Assembly (NCBI RefSeq): GCF_024054195.1
Contig: NZ_JAMXLB010000001.1
Coordinates: 1,374,950 to 1,438,949 of the forward strand
DNA: 64,000 nucleotides
Reading direction: 5' to 3'
Origin: Flavobacterium sp. NRK F7
GTDB lineage: Bacteria > Bacteroidota > Bacteroidia > Flavobacteriales > Flavobacteriaceae
In this document: piece by piece, positions 45,883 through 54,046 of the stretch
Position numbering within the stretch: the first letter of the stretch is position 1
Layout: each line of letters begins with the position of its first letter
Position numbers and translations under genes: made by a program
Notes under the pieces: model-generated
Seen by the model: the letters and a program-made list of their open reading frames with translations, nothing else
What the model was told of the DNA's origin: nothing
Database searches by the model: none

Positions 45883-46344
45883 ATGCATTTGATGAGTTTA
45901 ATAGAAGATTTAAAAATTAATAAGCGAACTGTATTTTTAGCAATTGCAGGTCAGACGTATTATTTTTTAATTGCTTTTTTTCTATTTAAGCAAGATTTCT
46001 TATTACTAATAGATGAAAATTATTTTTTTGACAAGAATTTTTATTATGTAATGGGGATTAGTTTTGTAATGTCTTTCATTTGGTTTTTTATGAATATTTG
46101 CGTTTCAACAGTTTTACTTCTTTTTACCGATCATAGAAGAAGTACTAAATATTTAGGTAATCCCTCTGGAATTTTTATTAATTCCATGATATGCTCTATA
46201 GGTTATTTAACATTTGCCATGCTGATTAACTTTTTGCTGGATTATGATTTTAAACATTTTATTTCTTTTTCATTTAGTTTTATCGCTGTAAGAATTGTAT
46301 GGTCGATGATAAAATCATTATTTTTTAATAAGAGTTTTGTTTGA
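45883..46344 (+). CDS. Four-helix membrane protein under the TACGTA promoter
   Basis: A 153-aa protein with four transmembrane helices (about 18-36, 55-80, 90-115, 120-140) and short charged loops. I do not recognise the family. Its only promoter is preceded by the TACGTA operator array, so it is the most obvious protein target of whatever regulator binds there. It precedes the small 104-aa gene and the sensor/kinase/regulator genes on the same strand. A role in the signalled response, for example membrane stress, is inference. Confidence 0.6.
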   Translation: MHLMSLIEDLKINKRTVFLAIAGQTYYFLIAFFLFKQDFLLLIDENYFFDKNFYYVMGISFVMSFIWFFMNICVSTVLLLFTDHRRSTKYLGNPSGIFINSMICSIGYLTFAMLINFLLDYDFKHFISFSFSFIAVRIVWSMIKSLFFNKSFV

Positions 46345-46527
46345 ATTGATTTTATTATACCTGCTTCTAAATAAAATGATTAGCTTCATAGTCCAGTTTT
46401 TTTTAGTTGGTTATTTTGCTTTTTAGGATTAATTCTTATTAAAAAAATGTTAAAAAAAATTTTTTAAAATCTTTTTTTGTTAAAAAAATGTTTATTTTAG
46501 TTCTGTTAACCCCTAAAAAGATAAATT

Positions 46528-46842
46528 ATGTCAATTAACCCAAATTCAGGTGAAAAAATTAGTTTAGATGTAGCATTAGAGTTAGTTAGTGCTTTTAGAA
46601 GTAATAATCCAAAAGATATTAAGGCTTCTTTCGTTGGTATTGAAACAATTAATCTTATCTTATCTCAACCAAATTGTATAGGTGTTCGTATTTATAATGG
46701 ATATGATAATGCAACTGGAAAATTAGCTCCAGTATTAGTAGGAGTAGATGCCACTGGGAAAGACATGGTAGATGGTGTTATTCTAGATCGATTAAAACCG
46801 TGTCCAGAATATTGTGACACATCAAGTCCGTTAATCAAATAA
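46528..46842 (+). CDS. Small cytoplasmic protein of unknown function (CPEYC C-terminus)
   Basis: A 104-aa protein without signal peptide or membrane segment. It has a helical N-terminal half and a conserved-looking C-terminal tail with the Cys pair in KPCPEYCDTSSP, which could bind metal or form a disulfide. I do not recognise the family. The 183 bp upstream is very AT-rich (long A and T runs) and has a weak promoter-like TAGTTCTG. It is closed by its own terminator, so it is transcribed separately from the sensor genes that follow. Confidence 0.6.
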   Translation: MSINPNSGEKISLDVALELVSAFRSNNPKDIKASFVGIETINLILSQPNCIGVRIYNGYDNATGKLAPVLVGVDATGKDMVDGVILDRLKPCPEYCDTSSPLIK

Positions 46843-46854
46843 AATTAATAATAT

Positions 46855-46884
46855 AAAAAGAGAACTTCTTGAAGTTCTCTTTTT
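46855..46884 (+). terminator. Terminator after the 104-aa gene
   Basis: A 14-bp perfect inverted repeat (AAAAAGAGAACTTC and GAAGTTCTCTTTTT) ending in T. The first -7 element of the next gene (46888-46895) begins 4 bp later. Confidence 0.82.
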
Positions 46885-46887
46885 ATT

Positions 46888-46895
46888 TACCTTTG
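46888..46895 (+). promoter_or_regulatory. -7 element of the sensor/kinase/regulator operon
   Basis: TACCTTTG matches TAnnTTTG, 7 bp before the ATG at 46902, so the mRNA would be close to leaderless. A TTG (46869-46871) in the terminator loop lies 16 bp upstream, slightly short for -33. Confidence 0.45.
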
Positions 46896-46901
46896 CTATT
46901 A

Positions 46902-47558
46902 ATGTTACAGTACATAGAAAATTTTGCGTTTGTTGATTTTGTCTGTCTTCTTGGAGTAATTCCTTTAATTATTTATTTATTCAACCGAAATGTAACTGTT
47001 GAAACCCGTTATCTTTTACCATTGATTTTTTTGACAGCTTTTGCCAGTTTATATGAGATAATAGGTACATCCATTTTTCAATTGAGAACAAAGTATTGGT
47101 TTAGAGCCTATATGTTTTTAGAATTTTATACGGTATTATACTTTTATTACAAATTGTTAAATTTTAAAAAGGTTTTGCTTGGTTTTGGATTAATTTATTT
47201 TGTTGCTTATGTATATTTATTATTCCAATGGAATACTGATAAGAGAGGTTTAGATGATTTGCCTTTAAATATAATTGTAACATTAACAGTAATTTGTTCG
47301 AGTTTTTTTTGGTTTATAGAGGTATTTAAAAAGTTAGAAGATGTGCCTCTTTATAGAAGAATTGAATTTTATTACATTTCAGTGTTATTAATTTATTTCT
47401 CCTCCACTTTTTTAATGTTTTTGATGACGGATTATATCATTAATAATGATTCGCTTGAATTGCTTTATTATTGGGATATAATTGTTATTTTTAACGCATT
47501 GTTAAGGCTAACTTTAATTTTTACCGTTTGGAAAGCAAGAGTGAAATTGGAACATTAA
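46902..47558 (+). CDS. Seven-helix membrane sensor protein
   Basis: A 218-aa protein made almost wholly of transmembrane helices (about seven), with short loops. I start it at the ATG at 46902 (MLQYIENFAF), because the TTG 33 bp upstream lies in the terminator. The next gene, a histidine kinase, overlaps its end by 31 nt, which is strong evidence that they form one sensory unit with this protein as the input module. Its ligand is unknown. Confidence 0.7.
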   Translation: MLQYIENFAFVDFVCLLGVIPLIIYLFNRNVTVETRYLLPLIFLTAFASLYEIIGTSIFQLRTKYWFRAYMFLEFYTVLYFYYKLLNFKKVLLGFGLIYFVAYVYLLFQWNTDKRGLDDLPLNIIVTLTVICSSFFWFIEVFKKLEDVPLYRRIEFYYISVLLIYFSSTFLMFLMTDYIINNDSLELLYYWDIIVIFNALLRLTLIFTVWKARVKLEH

Positions 47559-48289
47559 TTTTTATAGGTACAGGATTTATAGTTTTACTAGTCCTAATTG
47601 TTCTATTTTTGGCTGTTTTTTATCAGACTTATGTGATGAAAATGAAACGCAAGGAGGCTGAACTACTTCTTAAAACTTCCTTAGAATCTGAAAAGCAAGA
47701 GCGTAAAAGGATTGCTGCAGATATACATGATGGTGTATCTGGAGATTTGAATGCCATTCGTAATTTTCTCTCTGTACTTTATAAAACAGAAACTTCTGAA
47801 GAAAAAAAGGCACTGTATGATGATATTAAAACTGGAGTGGAAGCGGCGATAGAAAATACGCGATTGGTTTCTTACAAATTAATGCCACCTTTATTAGAAA
47901 CTTCAGGTTTTTTAGTAGCTTTAGAAGATTATTTTTCGCGATTAAATTCTAAAACTACTGCGAAATTTTTTATCACAACCGATTTAGATACGGTACATTT
48001 ATCCAATGAAATTTCCTATGAACTATTTAGAGTTATTCAAGAATTGACCACTAACATGATAAAGTATGGGAACATTTCTAAATGTGAAATTCAAATTTTA
48101 AAGGATGTTACTGGATATTCTATTTGCATTACCGATGATGGAATACCTTTTAATTTTAAAGAGATGTATACCTTATCGAAAGGTACAGGATTAAAAAATA
48201 TCAGTTCAAGATTAAAAGTTATAGATGCAATTTTTAAACAAAATCAATCCGTTTTAGGAAATGAATTCGTAATTTCGGTAAAAAAATAA
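47528..48289 (+). CDS. Sensor histidine kinase (HisKA_3 type)
   Basis: A 253-aa kinase with one N-terminal transmembrane helix (about 9-33), the phosphoacceptor His67 in the HisKA_3 box ERKRIAADIHDGVSGDLN, and a C-terminal HATPase domain (FRVIQELTTNMIKYGN N-box, ITDDGIPFNF and GTGLKNISSRL G-boxes). The start is a TTG at 47528 inside the upstream gene; no better start exists before the membrane helix. It partners with the LuxR-type regulator 6 bp downstream. HisKA_3 kinases normally pair with NarL-type regulators. Confidence 0.88.
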   Translation: MESKSEIGTLIFIGTGFIVLLVLIVLFLAVFYQTYVMKMKRKEAELLLKTSLESEKQERKRIAADIHDGVSGDLNAIRNFLSVLYKTETSEEKKALYDDIKTGVEAAIENTRLVSYKLMPPLLETSGFLVALEDYFSRLNSKTTAKFFITTDLDTVHLSNEISYELFRVIQELTTNMIKYGNISKCEIQILKDVTGYSICITDDGIPFNFKEMYTLSKGTGLKNISSRLKVIDAIFKQNQSVLGNEFVISVKK

Positions 48290-48294
48290 ACATA

Positions 48295-48966
48295 ATGAAG
48301 GTAGCGATAGTAGATGATCATCAGCTTTTTAGAAAGAGTCTAGCCCATTTGCTCAATTCATTTGACGAGATTGAAGTAGTTTTACAAGCAAATAATGGGA
48401 GGGAGTTTTTAAGCTCTATTGAGGATTACGACATTGATTTAGTGTTATTAGACATTCAAATGCCAGAAATGGATGGGTTTCAAACATGCAGGATTTTAAA
48501 AGATAAATATCCCAATATTTATGTTTTAATTATTTCTCAATTAACTACTAAAGAAAGTATTCATAAAGTTATGGAATTAGGAGCTCATGGATTTTTCACA
48601 AAAAATTCAGATCCAGTTCAATTGCATAATGCGATTATAAGTATTAAAGAAAATGGGTATTATTTTGGTAATGAACTAGGTTCTGTCATTCGAGAAGTGA
48701 TGCTTTGGGAAAAAAAGCGTAATGATGAACAAGTAGAAGATGCTTTCGAAATTGATGAAAATTGTTTGACTGCAAGAGAAATTGAAATCATAAAATTGGT
48801 TTCTAATGGGAAAAGTAGTAAAGAAATTTCTGAAATACTTAATATTAATGTACGAACAGTAGAGACACATCGAAAACATATCATGGAAAAAACAAATTCC
48901 AAAAATTTTATTGGAGTGGTTGTTTTTGCTTTAAAATATCAACTCATTGCTTTAGAAGAAATTTAA
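48295..48966 (+). CDS. LuxR/NarL-type response regulator
   Basis: A 223-aa two-domain regulator. The receiver (about 1-120) has the acidic pair D7/D8 (VAIVDDHQLF), the phosphorylated Asp53 (LVLLDIQMPEMDG) and the conserved Lys near 104. The C-terminal GerE-type helix-turn-helix (about 155-215) reads LTAREIEIIKLVSNGKSSKE and VRTVETHRKHI. Such domains bind paired short palindromes, here a candidate being TACGTA at 10-bp spacing. It is encoded 6 bp after the kinase, and a copy of the TACGTA array follows 26 bp after its stop codon. Confidence 0.92.
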   Translation: MKVAIVDDHQLFRKSLAHLLNSFDEIEVVLQANNGREFLSSIEDYDIDLVLLDIQMPEMDGFQTCRILKDKYPNIYVLIISQLTTKESIHKVMELGAHGFFTKNSDPVQLHNAIISIKENGYYFGNELGSVIREVMLWEKKRNDEQVEDAFEIDENCLTAREIEIIKLVSNGKSSKEISEILNINVRTVETHRKHIMEKTNSKNFIGVVVFALKYQLIALEEI

Positions 48967-48991
48967 TAAAAAGACTACTAGGTATAGCAAT

Positions 48992-49041
48992 ATACGTGTA
49001 ATTACGTATGAAAAAGGCTTAAAAATACGTGTAAATACGTA
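48992..49041 (+). promoter_or_regulatory. TACGTA operator array, copy B
   Basis: Two 17-bp boxes, ATACGTGTAATTACGTA (48992-49008) and ATACGTGTAAATACGTA (49025-49041), with the same 33-bp period and the same 23-bp distance to a -7 element as copy A. No gene follows on the plus strand. Confidence 0.6.
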
Positions 49042-49064
49042 TTTTTTTTTGTTTTAAATCGACT

Positions 49065-49072
49065 TATCTTTG
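49065..49072 (+). promoter_or_regulatory. -7 element downstream of operator copy B
   Basis: TATCTTTG matches TAnnTTTG and lies 23 bp after the array, as in copy A. A TTG at normal -33 spacing is lacking (the nearest, 49049-49051, is 13 bp away), so this promoter should depend on an activator. Confidence 0.5.
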
Positions 49073-49077
49073 AATAG

Positions 49078-49167
49078 ATAGTTTAGAGTTTGTTTTGTTA
49101 AGTTTGTTTGATAGTAAGCAAATTTAAAAAAGAAAAGCTGCCTTTAGAGGCAGCTTCTTTATTTTAT
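49078..49167 (+). ncRNA. Candidate small RNA (about 90 nt) under the TACGTA operator
   Basis: The promoter at 49065 predicts a start near 49078, and a strong terminator ends at 49167. Between them no ORF with a usable start was found. The transcript would contain an AU-rich 5' part and the terminator hairpin. Because its control region copies the one upstream of the membrane gene, it may be a regulatory RNA of the same two-component system. No sequence homology to a known RNA was recognised. Confidence 0.35.
49135..49167. terminator. Terminator between the small RNA candidate and the KTSC gene
   Basis: A 9-bp stem (AAGCTGCCT at 49135-49143 with AGGCAGCTT at 49148-49156, loop TTAG) and T-rich tail on the plus strand. 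It lies 14 bp after the minus-strand KTSC gene and may serve both directions. Confidence 0.75.
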
Positions 49168-49180
49168 AATTTTGAAAAAA

Positions 49181-49633
49181 TTATTCTGCAGCAACTAATT
49201 TAGAAGCACTACGATATAAAAAATTTCCATAAATATGTCTTCTTGCAAATCGACTCGGAGATTCTGCATTTATCATCTTAATATAGGTGTTTTTAGGTAC
49301 ACCAAAATACTCGTATCGGTTTCCATCTAAGAATTGAATGTACAAAACACTATTCTCCATATAGAAATCTTCAATATTTACTGATGAAGTCGTTTTTACA
49401 TACATGTCTTTATCTTTTGCCAAAGTTTCATTAGCAATACTAACTAAGAAATGATAAGCTTCAATAGTTAAAGTGCTGATGGCTTCTACTTCTTTTTTCT
49501 TTTCTTCATCCGTAAATTTATCTGGATGATTTTCTTTCATACTGGTTCTGTAGATAGATTTTAATTCGCTTAGAGTAACGTCTTTTGTAACGTTGAGTAA
49601 TTTACGATACTCTACAATTTTTTTCATATTCAT
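49181..49633 (-). CDS. J-domain / KTSC-domain protein
   Basis: A 150-aa protein in two parts. Residues about 1-65 are a J domain with the HPD motif at 36-38 (KENHPDKFTDEE), the DnaK-stimulating tripeptide. Residues about 85-148 are a KTSC domain (LYIQFLDGNRYEYFGVP and GNFLYR), known from lysyl-tRNA synthetases and small bacterial proteins. It is cytoplasmic. Together they suggest a DnaK co-chaperone aimed at some RNA or protein; the client is unknown. The start ATG at 49633 or the one 6 bp later are equally possible. Confidence 0.85.
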   Translation of the reverse strand: MNMKKIVEYRKLLNVTKDVTLSELKSIYRTSMKENHPDKFTDEEKKKEVEAISTLTIEAYHFLVSIANETLAKDKDMYVKTTSSVNIEDFYMENSVLYIQFLDGNRYEYFGVPKNTYIKMINAESPSRFARRHIYGNFLYRSASKLVAAE

Positions 49634-49734
49634 AAGTAAAAGTGATAAATACTTTCTAGAAAGTAACAGGTAAAAAATAAATTAGCGGCAAATGTACAGT
49701 TTTTTACCTTTCCAATTGTAAAAAAAATATTATT

Positions 49735-51564
49735 TTATTGATATCTAATATGATAGGGTTTTGAAAGTCGGAATTGAGGCAATGTCAAATCATCATTTTC
49801 AAACGAATTGGTCTTAATTACATTCGTACCTTGAAAAGGAATACTAGGATAGTAGGAAAAAGAAATTTGAAAGCTATTGAAAACCAAATAATCGTTATTT
49901 ATTAGTAGACCAATACCGAATTTAGAATACACACGCCCTGTTAATAAACTTCTGTTGCGTTCAGATATAGAACCCATCGTTATATTTAAATACGGACTAA
50001 AGCGAAATCCTTTCCAACTACCAGGTGAATAGGTTTGTGTTTGAAAAGAAATCAACCACTTTTTTGTTCCTTTTACTAAATCGGTGAAACCTTGAATTCC
50101 TGAATTTCCATCTAATCCAATTACGTCTTTTTGTGAGGCATCGCGATTATTACCCCAAACGAAAGATGGTTTAATAAATTGTCTCGTTTTCCATTTTCCG
50201 AAATGCATCAAAGGACTGAAATAATTCAATCCAATTTTTAATGTGTTTTGATAGGTATTACCTTGATAAAAAAAACTACCCCATTCTACAGCGCCACTAA
50301 CATAGCCAAAATCATATTTGGCTCCATAGGCAATTTTACTACCTAAATATAGCCGCGTCAAATTGTTTTTATATTGGTACCCCACATTAATTGCAGCAAT
50401 TTCTCCATACGGTACATCTTCCACAATATCATAGTTAAAGATAAAACTGTCTTTATAATACTTTTGAGAAGTGATACCAATTTGAGAAATAATGTTGGTT
50501 TCATTCGCAAAAAAAGAAGTGGGATCTAATGTTATATCTGGTTTCTGTAAAAATATTTTTTTATTGTAAGCTAGTGATACCACTAAACGTTTGGTTCTAC
50601 TATCATAATCTTTATTGTTTGACAATTTAAAGGAACGTCCTACCCAGTATTCTTGAAATTCCGATTTAGTTGGACTTATAAAAACGCTATCAGCTTCAAT
50701 AATAAAAGGTTCGCCAAGAACTCTATTTTCAAAATACATTCCGCCAGCCCATTTGGTTAAAGCGGAGAAAAAATTTCGATTAAGAGACAGAATTCTTCTG
50801 GTGTTGTTGTCAAAATCATTTTCATAAATGGCATTGAAACTGATATAGCTATTTTTAATATTATTGATGGCATAAGCTCCCGATTTGGCATTGTAACCAT
50901 CTGTAAAGCGTTCTTTATAACTGCCACTTAACTGATGTCCGGTACCTAATAAATTCCTTTCTCTTAATGAAAAGCGTCCTTGATCTGAAGATAAACTACC
51001 GTTTGGTAAAATGCTCCAAGAATCCAAAAGAACGATAGCAACATCTATAGAATCTGAGGCTTTAGATATAGTTTTGGGAGTAATTACTACCCGTCTTACA
51101 TAACGTTGGTCACGAATTAAACGTTCCGATTCTTTAATGGCTAAATTATCAAAAGGTTCATTTTTTTTAAAAAGTAATAAATTTCTAACGGTAAATTTTT
51201 TGGTTCTGGCATGAAGCGCATTGCCGGCTATTTCTAAGCTTTTTTTAGGTTTTCTAGTCGTGTCATCAACGGCATATCCAAATGGGTCCAATGTTTGAAT
51301 ATTAATATTACGAATGATTTTTCCATTGTACTTTGAATAATCAACCGTTACCACTTTTTTTTGGGGTTTGTTTTCTTTTTCATTCAATTTAGAAGGACGA
51401 AAAAATAAGCGGTATACAAACTTAGAGAACTTACTCTTTTTAGAGTATTCATGTATGTCGTGATAGATTTGTACAGAATCATTTTCCATTGTTTTTTTTT
51501 GAGAAAAACAAGGTTGAAAAACAAGTAGATTTAAAAATAATAACAGTACAATTTTCTTTATCAT
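49735..51564 (-). CDS. Outer membrane BamA/Omp85-like barrel protein with POTRA-type N-terminus
   Basis: About 609 aa. After the signal peptide (start chosen at MIKKIVLLLF, 51564) lies a segment (about 90-200) with POTRA-like alternation (IIRNINIQTLDPFG, VRNLLLFKKNEPFD, LIRDQRYVRRVVITPK), followed by a large beta-barrel (about 215-609) with the LLGTGHQLSGSY strand and a last strand with aromatic residues. This resembles Omp85-family translocation or assembly proteins but is shorter than BamA. Its role in the outer membrane is unknown. A SPFH protein gene lies upstream. Confidence 0.68.
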   Translation of the reverse strand: MIKKIVLLLFLNLLVFQPCFSQKKTMENDSVQIYHDIHEYSKKSKFSKFVYRLFFRPSKLNEKENKPQKKVVTVDYSKYNGKIIRNINIQTLDPFGYAVDDTTRKPKKSLEIAGNALHARTKKFTVRNLLLFKKNEPFDNLAIKESERLIRDQRYVRRVVITPKTISKASDSIDVAIVLLDSWSILPNGSLSSDQGRFSLRERNLLGTGHQLSGSYKERFTDGYNAKSGAYAINNIKNSYISFNAIYENDFDNNTRRILSLNRNFFSALTKWAGGMYFENRVLGEPFIIEADSVFISPTKSEFQEYWVGRSFKLSNNKDYDSRTKRLVVSLAYNKKIFLQKPDITLDPTSFFANETNIISQIGITSQKYYKDSFIFNYDIVEDVPYGEIAAINVGYQYKNNLTRLYLGSKIAYGAKYDFGYVSGAVEWGSFFYQGNTYQNTLKIGLNYFSPLMHFGKWKTRQFIKPSFVWGNNRDASQKDVIGLDGNSGIQGFTDLVKGTKKWLISFQTQTYSPGSWKGFRFSPYLNITMGSISERNRSLLTGRVYSKFGIGLLINNDYLVFNSFQISFSYYPSIPFQGTNVIKTNSFENDDLTLPQFRLSKPYHIRYQ

Positions 51565-51641
51565 AATACGGTTTCTCCAGCTCATTTCTGATCGATAGAA
51601 CGCTAAAATATTGTGGAAATTATATTATCGGCAATATAAAT

Positions 51642-51674
51642 AAAAAAAGCCACTCTATAAGGAGTGACTTTTAA
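51642..51674 (-). terminator. Terminator after the SPFH gene
   Basis: A stem with arms AAAGC-CACTC and GAGTG-ACTTT (one mismatch) followed on the minus strand by U residues, directly after the SPFH stop codon. Confidence 0.7.
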
Positions 51675-51682
51675 AATAACCA

Positions 51683-53056
51683 TTATTGTTTTTTGTTAGT
51701 GGTCAAATCGTTTAAAAGTTTAATTTGTAATAACGATTCGGTAGTGTTGCCACTATTGTTTCCGCCAGAAATGATCATATTAGCAGGAACTTGCATATTA
51801 GAAAGCTCATGTGCTACACCAATGCGTGTTTCTTTTTCAATTTGCGCTTTTTCTTGAGGAGTTAAACCTGCATTCACTTTAAGACGGTTAGCATCAGCTT
51901 GTGCTTTTTCTTTGATTAATAAAGCTTTTGCTTCTAGTTCGGCAGTTTTTACTGCAATTTCAGCCAATTGTCTGTTGGATTCCTCTTCTTTTACACGTGT
52001 TTCAATCGCAATTAAGGTGTTAACCTGCATTTTTTCTTGTTTTACACGCTCAGCAGCTTTATCTCTTTCCCCTTCAGCTACAATACGTTGTTGTGCAGCT
52101 CTTGCGGTTTCCACTTTTTGAATTTCAATAATTTTCTCAGCAGAAATGTCTCTTTGTTGTTTCAATTTGTCTTCGAAAGCTTTATTTAAATCCACATCAT
52201 CAATAATTACCTGAGCCGTTACAATCTTATTCACGTTAATTTCGTGGGGAATTCTTTTTGGTACTCCATTCACATATACTTTTTCGTTGCGAATGAATTT
52301 GTTGATTTCTTTAATGTGACGTCTTTTATTTAAAACATCTTCAACACCCGATTCGTCATAAATCGTATCATGTACTTCCACTTTTTTTACGACAAAACCA
52401 CCATTTTTCAACGCATCTTCAATTGTCATACGATAATCAGTTGCCGAACCAGAAACATAATCTTCAGCAGAATACATAAAGGTTACGTTTTTTAATTGCT
52501 CAGAAACTGTTGGCAATAAAGTGTTGTTGATTAAGTTAGATGGATGTCTATAGGTTTCCACTAATTTAATAAAGGATTCATCATCACTTGGCATTTCAAA
52601 ACGAACCGAAGCATAGACGTTAGCATCTACTTTATCTATAAAACGCACATTAATTCCATTAGGAATAACACCTTCAATACCCGTTACATCTTGTTTGTAA
52701 TTGCCTTGTTTGTCTAAGGCTACACATTTGATGTCGATAAATTTTTCCCATTCCTGAATTTTACTAAAAGGTACAATAAACTTAAGACCAGGAGTCATAA
52801 TAGTAGAACGAGCTCCAGTAGGGCTTAAAATATAATATTGATGTCCTTCTTTTGAAAAAATTACGGATTCGCTAATTAAAAGAATCAGTAAGCCAGTAAG
52901 AAGAAGTCCAGCTCTTACTTTAAAATTCAAATAAGAGATGAAGTTTAAATAAGAAGATTTTTTTTCGCTTTCGCTCCATTTTTTATGTAAATAGGGATAA
53001 ACAATAGTAACAACGATAGCAAAAATGACTAATAAATAACCAAAAAATGTTAACAT
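51683..53056 (-). CDS. SPFH/prohibitin family membrane protein
   Basis: A 457-aa protein anchored by two N-terminal hydrophobic segments (about 3-22 and 48-66), then the SPFH domain (about 75-300), and a long alanine/glutamate/arginine-rich coiled coil (about 300-410; QRIVAEGERDKAAERVKQEK). Such proteins (flotillin/prohibitin-like) form large rings at membrane microdomains and protect membrane proteins from proteolysis. Its direct partner is not seen. The start at 53056 is supported by the N-terminal anchor. Confidence 0.85.
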   Translation of the reverse strand: MLTFFGYLLVIFAIVVTIVYPYLHKKWSESEKKSSYLNFISYLNFKVRAGLLLTGLLILLISESVIFSKEGHQYYILSPTGARSTIMTPGLKFIVPFSKIQEWEKFIDIKCVALDKQGNYKQDVTGIEGVIPNGINVRFIDKVDANVYASVRFEMPSDDESFIKLVETYRHPSNLINNTLLPTVSEQLKNVTFMYSAEDYVSGSATDYRMTIEDALKNGGFVVKKVEVHDTIYDESGVEDVLNKRRHIKEINKFIRNEKVYVNGVPKRIPHEINVNKIVTAQVIIDDVDLNKAFEDKLKQQRDISAEKIIEIQKVETARAAQQRIVAEGERDKAAERVKQEKMQVNTLIAIETRVKEEESNRQLAEIAVKTAELEAKALLIKEKAQADANRLKVNAGLTPQEKAQIEKETRIGVAHELSNMQVPANMIISGGNNSGNTTESLLQIKLLNDLTTNKKQ

Positions 53057-53224
53057 GATAAATAAATTAAAAATAGATTAATAGTATATAAGGTTTAAAA
53101 ATTAAAAATAGAAAGTGTTTCTAACTATGAAGCATAGCAAGATGTACGGCTGACGACTCTCAATAAGGAGTTACAGACACATTAACGATGATAAAATACT
53201 AGGATTTAAGTTGGTGGTTTTTGA

Positions 53225-53323
53225 TTACATTCCTACAAATACGCCACCAATTGTGTCGGGAAGTTTATCGCAAAAGCTTTTTATAGGCTTTTTAAAAATA
53301 AGAAGAGTAGGGGCAGTTTTCAT
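53225..53323 (-). CDS. Possible small ORF (32 aa) in the 444-bp intergenic region
   Basis: The gap 53057-53500 holds a 32-codon frame starting MKTAPTLLIFKK and ending DTIGGVFVGM. The codon pattern is gene-like, yet no promoter or family is recognised and it may be a decayed gene or chance. The rest of the gap shows only the terminator of the YegP-like gene near its right end. Confidence 0.25.
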   Translation of the reverse strand: MKTAPTLLIFKKPIKSFCDKLPDTIGGVFVGM

Positions 53324-53446
53324 AGGGTTTACAATTTCAATTTCTTTGATAGTAGTTTTACGTTGAAGTAATTAAAAATGTTACAGAAAAGTTAAAAAAT
53401 ATTTTGTTATTACAGTTAAGTGTTTGAAATACAATTTTTTATAAAA

Positions 53447-53477
53447 TAAAAAAAGCTATTGAAAAACAATAGCTTTT
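53447..53477 (-). terminator. Terminator of the YegP-like gene
   Basis: An 11-bp perfect stem (AAAAGCTATTG at 53451-53461 and its complement at 53467-53477, loop AAAAA) with a U tail on the minus strand. Confidence 0.8.
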
Positions 53478-53500
53478 AAATAAAGTGATATCCTAAGTTG

Positions 53501-53830
53501 TTAGCTCAAATCTTCAACAGTTGCATCAGGAGCATTTTTTTTAACCGATTCAATTCCGTTATCGCGAGCTGCTGTGCTTTCATACATTTCACTAGAACCA
53601 ATAATTTGGCCGTTAGAAGCTTTAAGAGAGAAATAAGCTTTTCCATTAGAAGAAGTTTTCTTTTCAAAACGTTCCTCTATTTGCGAATTCTTTTTTACAG
53701 ATTCAATACCGTTTTGACAGTTGGCTTTGGTTGCATAACCTTCACTCGCTAAAATAACTTGTCCGTTAGTAGCTTTTAAATTAAATTGAAATTCTCCATT
53801 AGTTCTTTTTGAGATTACAAATTTTCCCAT
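53501..53830 (-). CDS. YegP-like protein with two DUF1508 repeats
   Basis: A 109-aa cytoplasmic protein of two tandem copies of the DUF1508 fold (about residues 5-52 and 55-103). Both share the patterns FxFxLKAxNGQxI, an EGY- or EMYxS-type step, and NGIESVKKN at their ends. I take the ATG at 53830 (MGKFVISKRTNG), the family start, over an upstream ATG with 33 extra residues. Members of the group (YegP-like) occur in many bacteria; their function is not known. Confidence 0.85.
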   Translation of the reverse strand: MGKFVISKRTNGEFQFNLKATNGQVILASEGYATKANCQNGIESVKKNSQIEERFEKKTSSNGKAYFSLKASNGQIIGSSEMYESTAARDNGIESVKKNAPDATVEDLS

Positions 53831-54046
53831 AGTGATACTTTTTAAGTTAAGATAAAATTTATCTTTTAAATGTACTAAAAATTGGGTTACTATAAAAATG
53901 ATTTTCAAATGGAATGCTTTATAATTCAAAGATTATTTAAAAAATCTTGTTTTTATTCATTTCTTAATCTAGATTAACTTTTGTTTTCATTTGAAATTCC
54001 GTAATTTGTTCCATTCAAAAAAATAAAATAATTTAAAACGAACATT

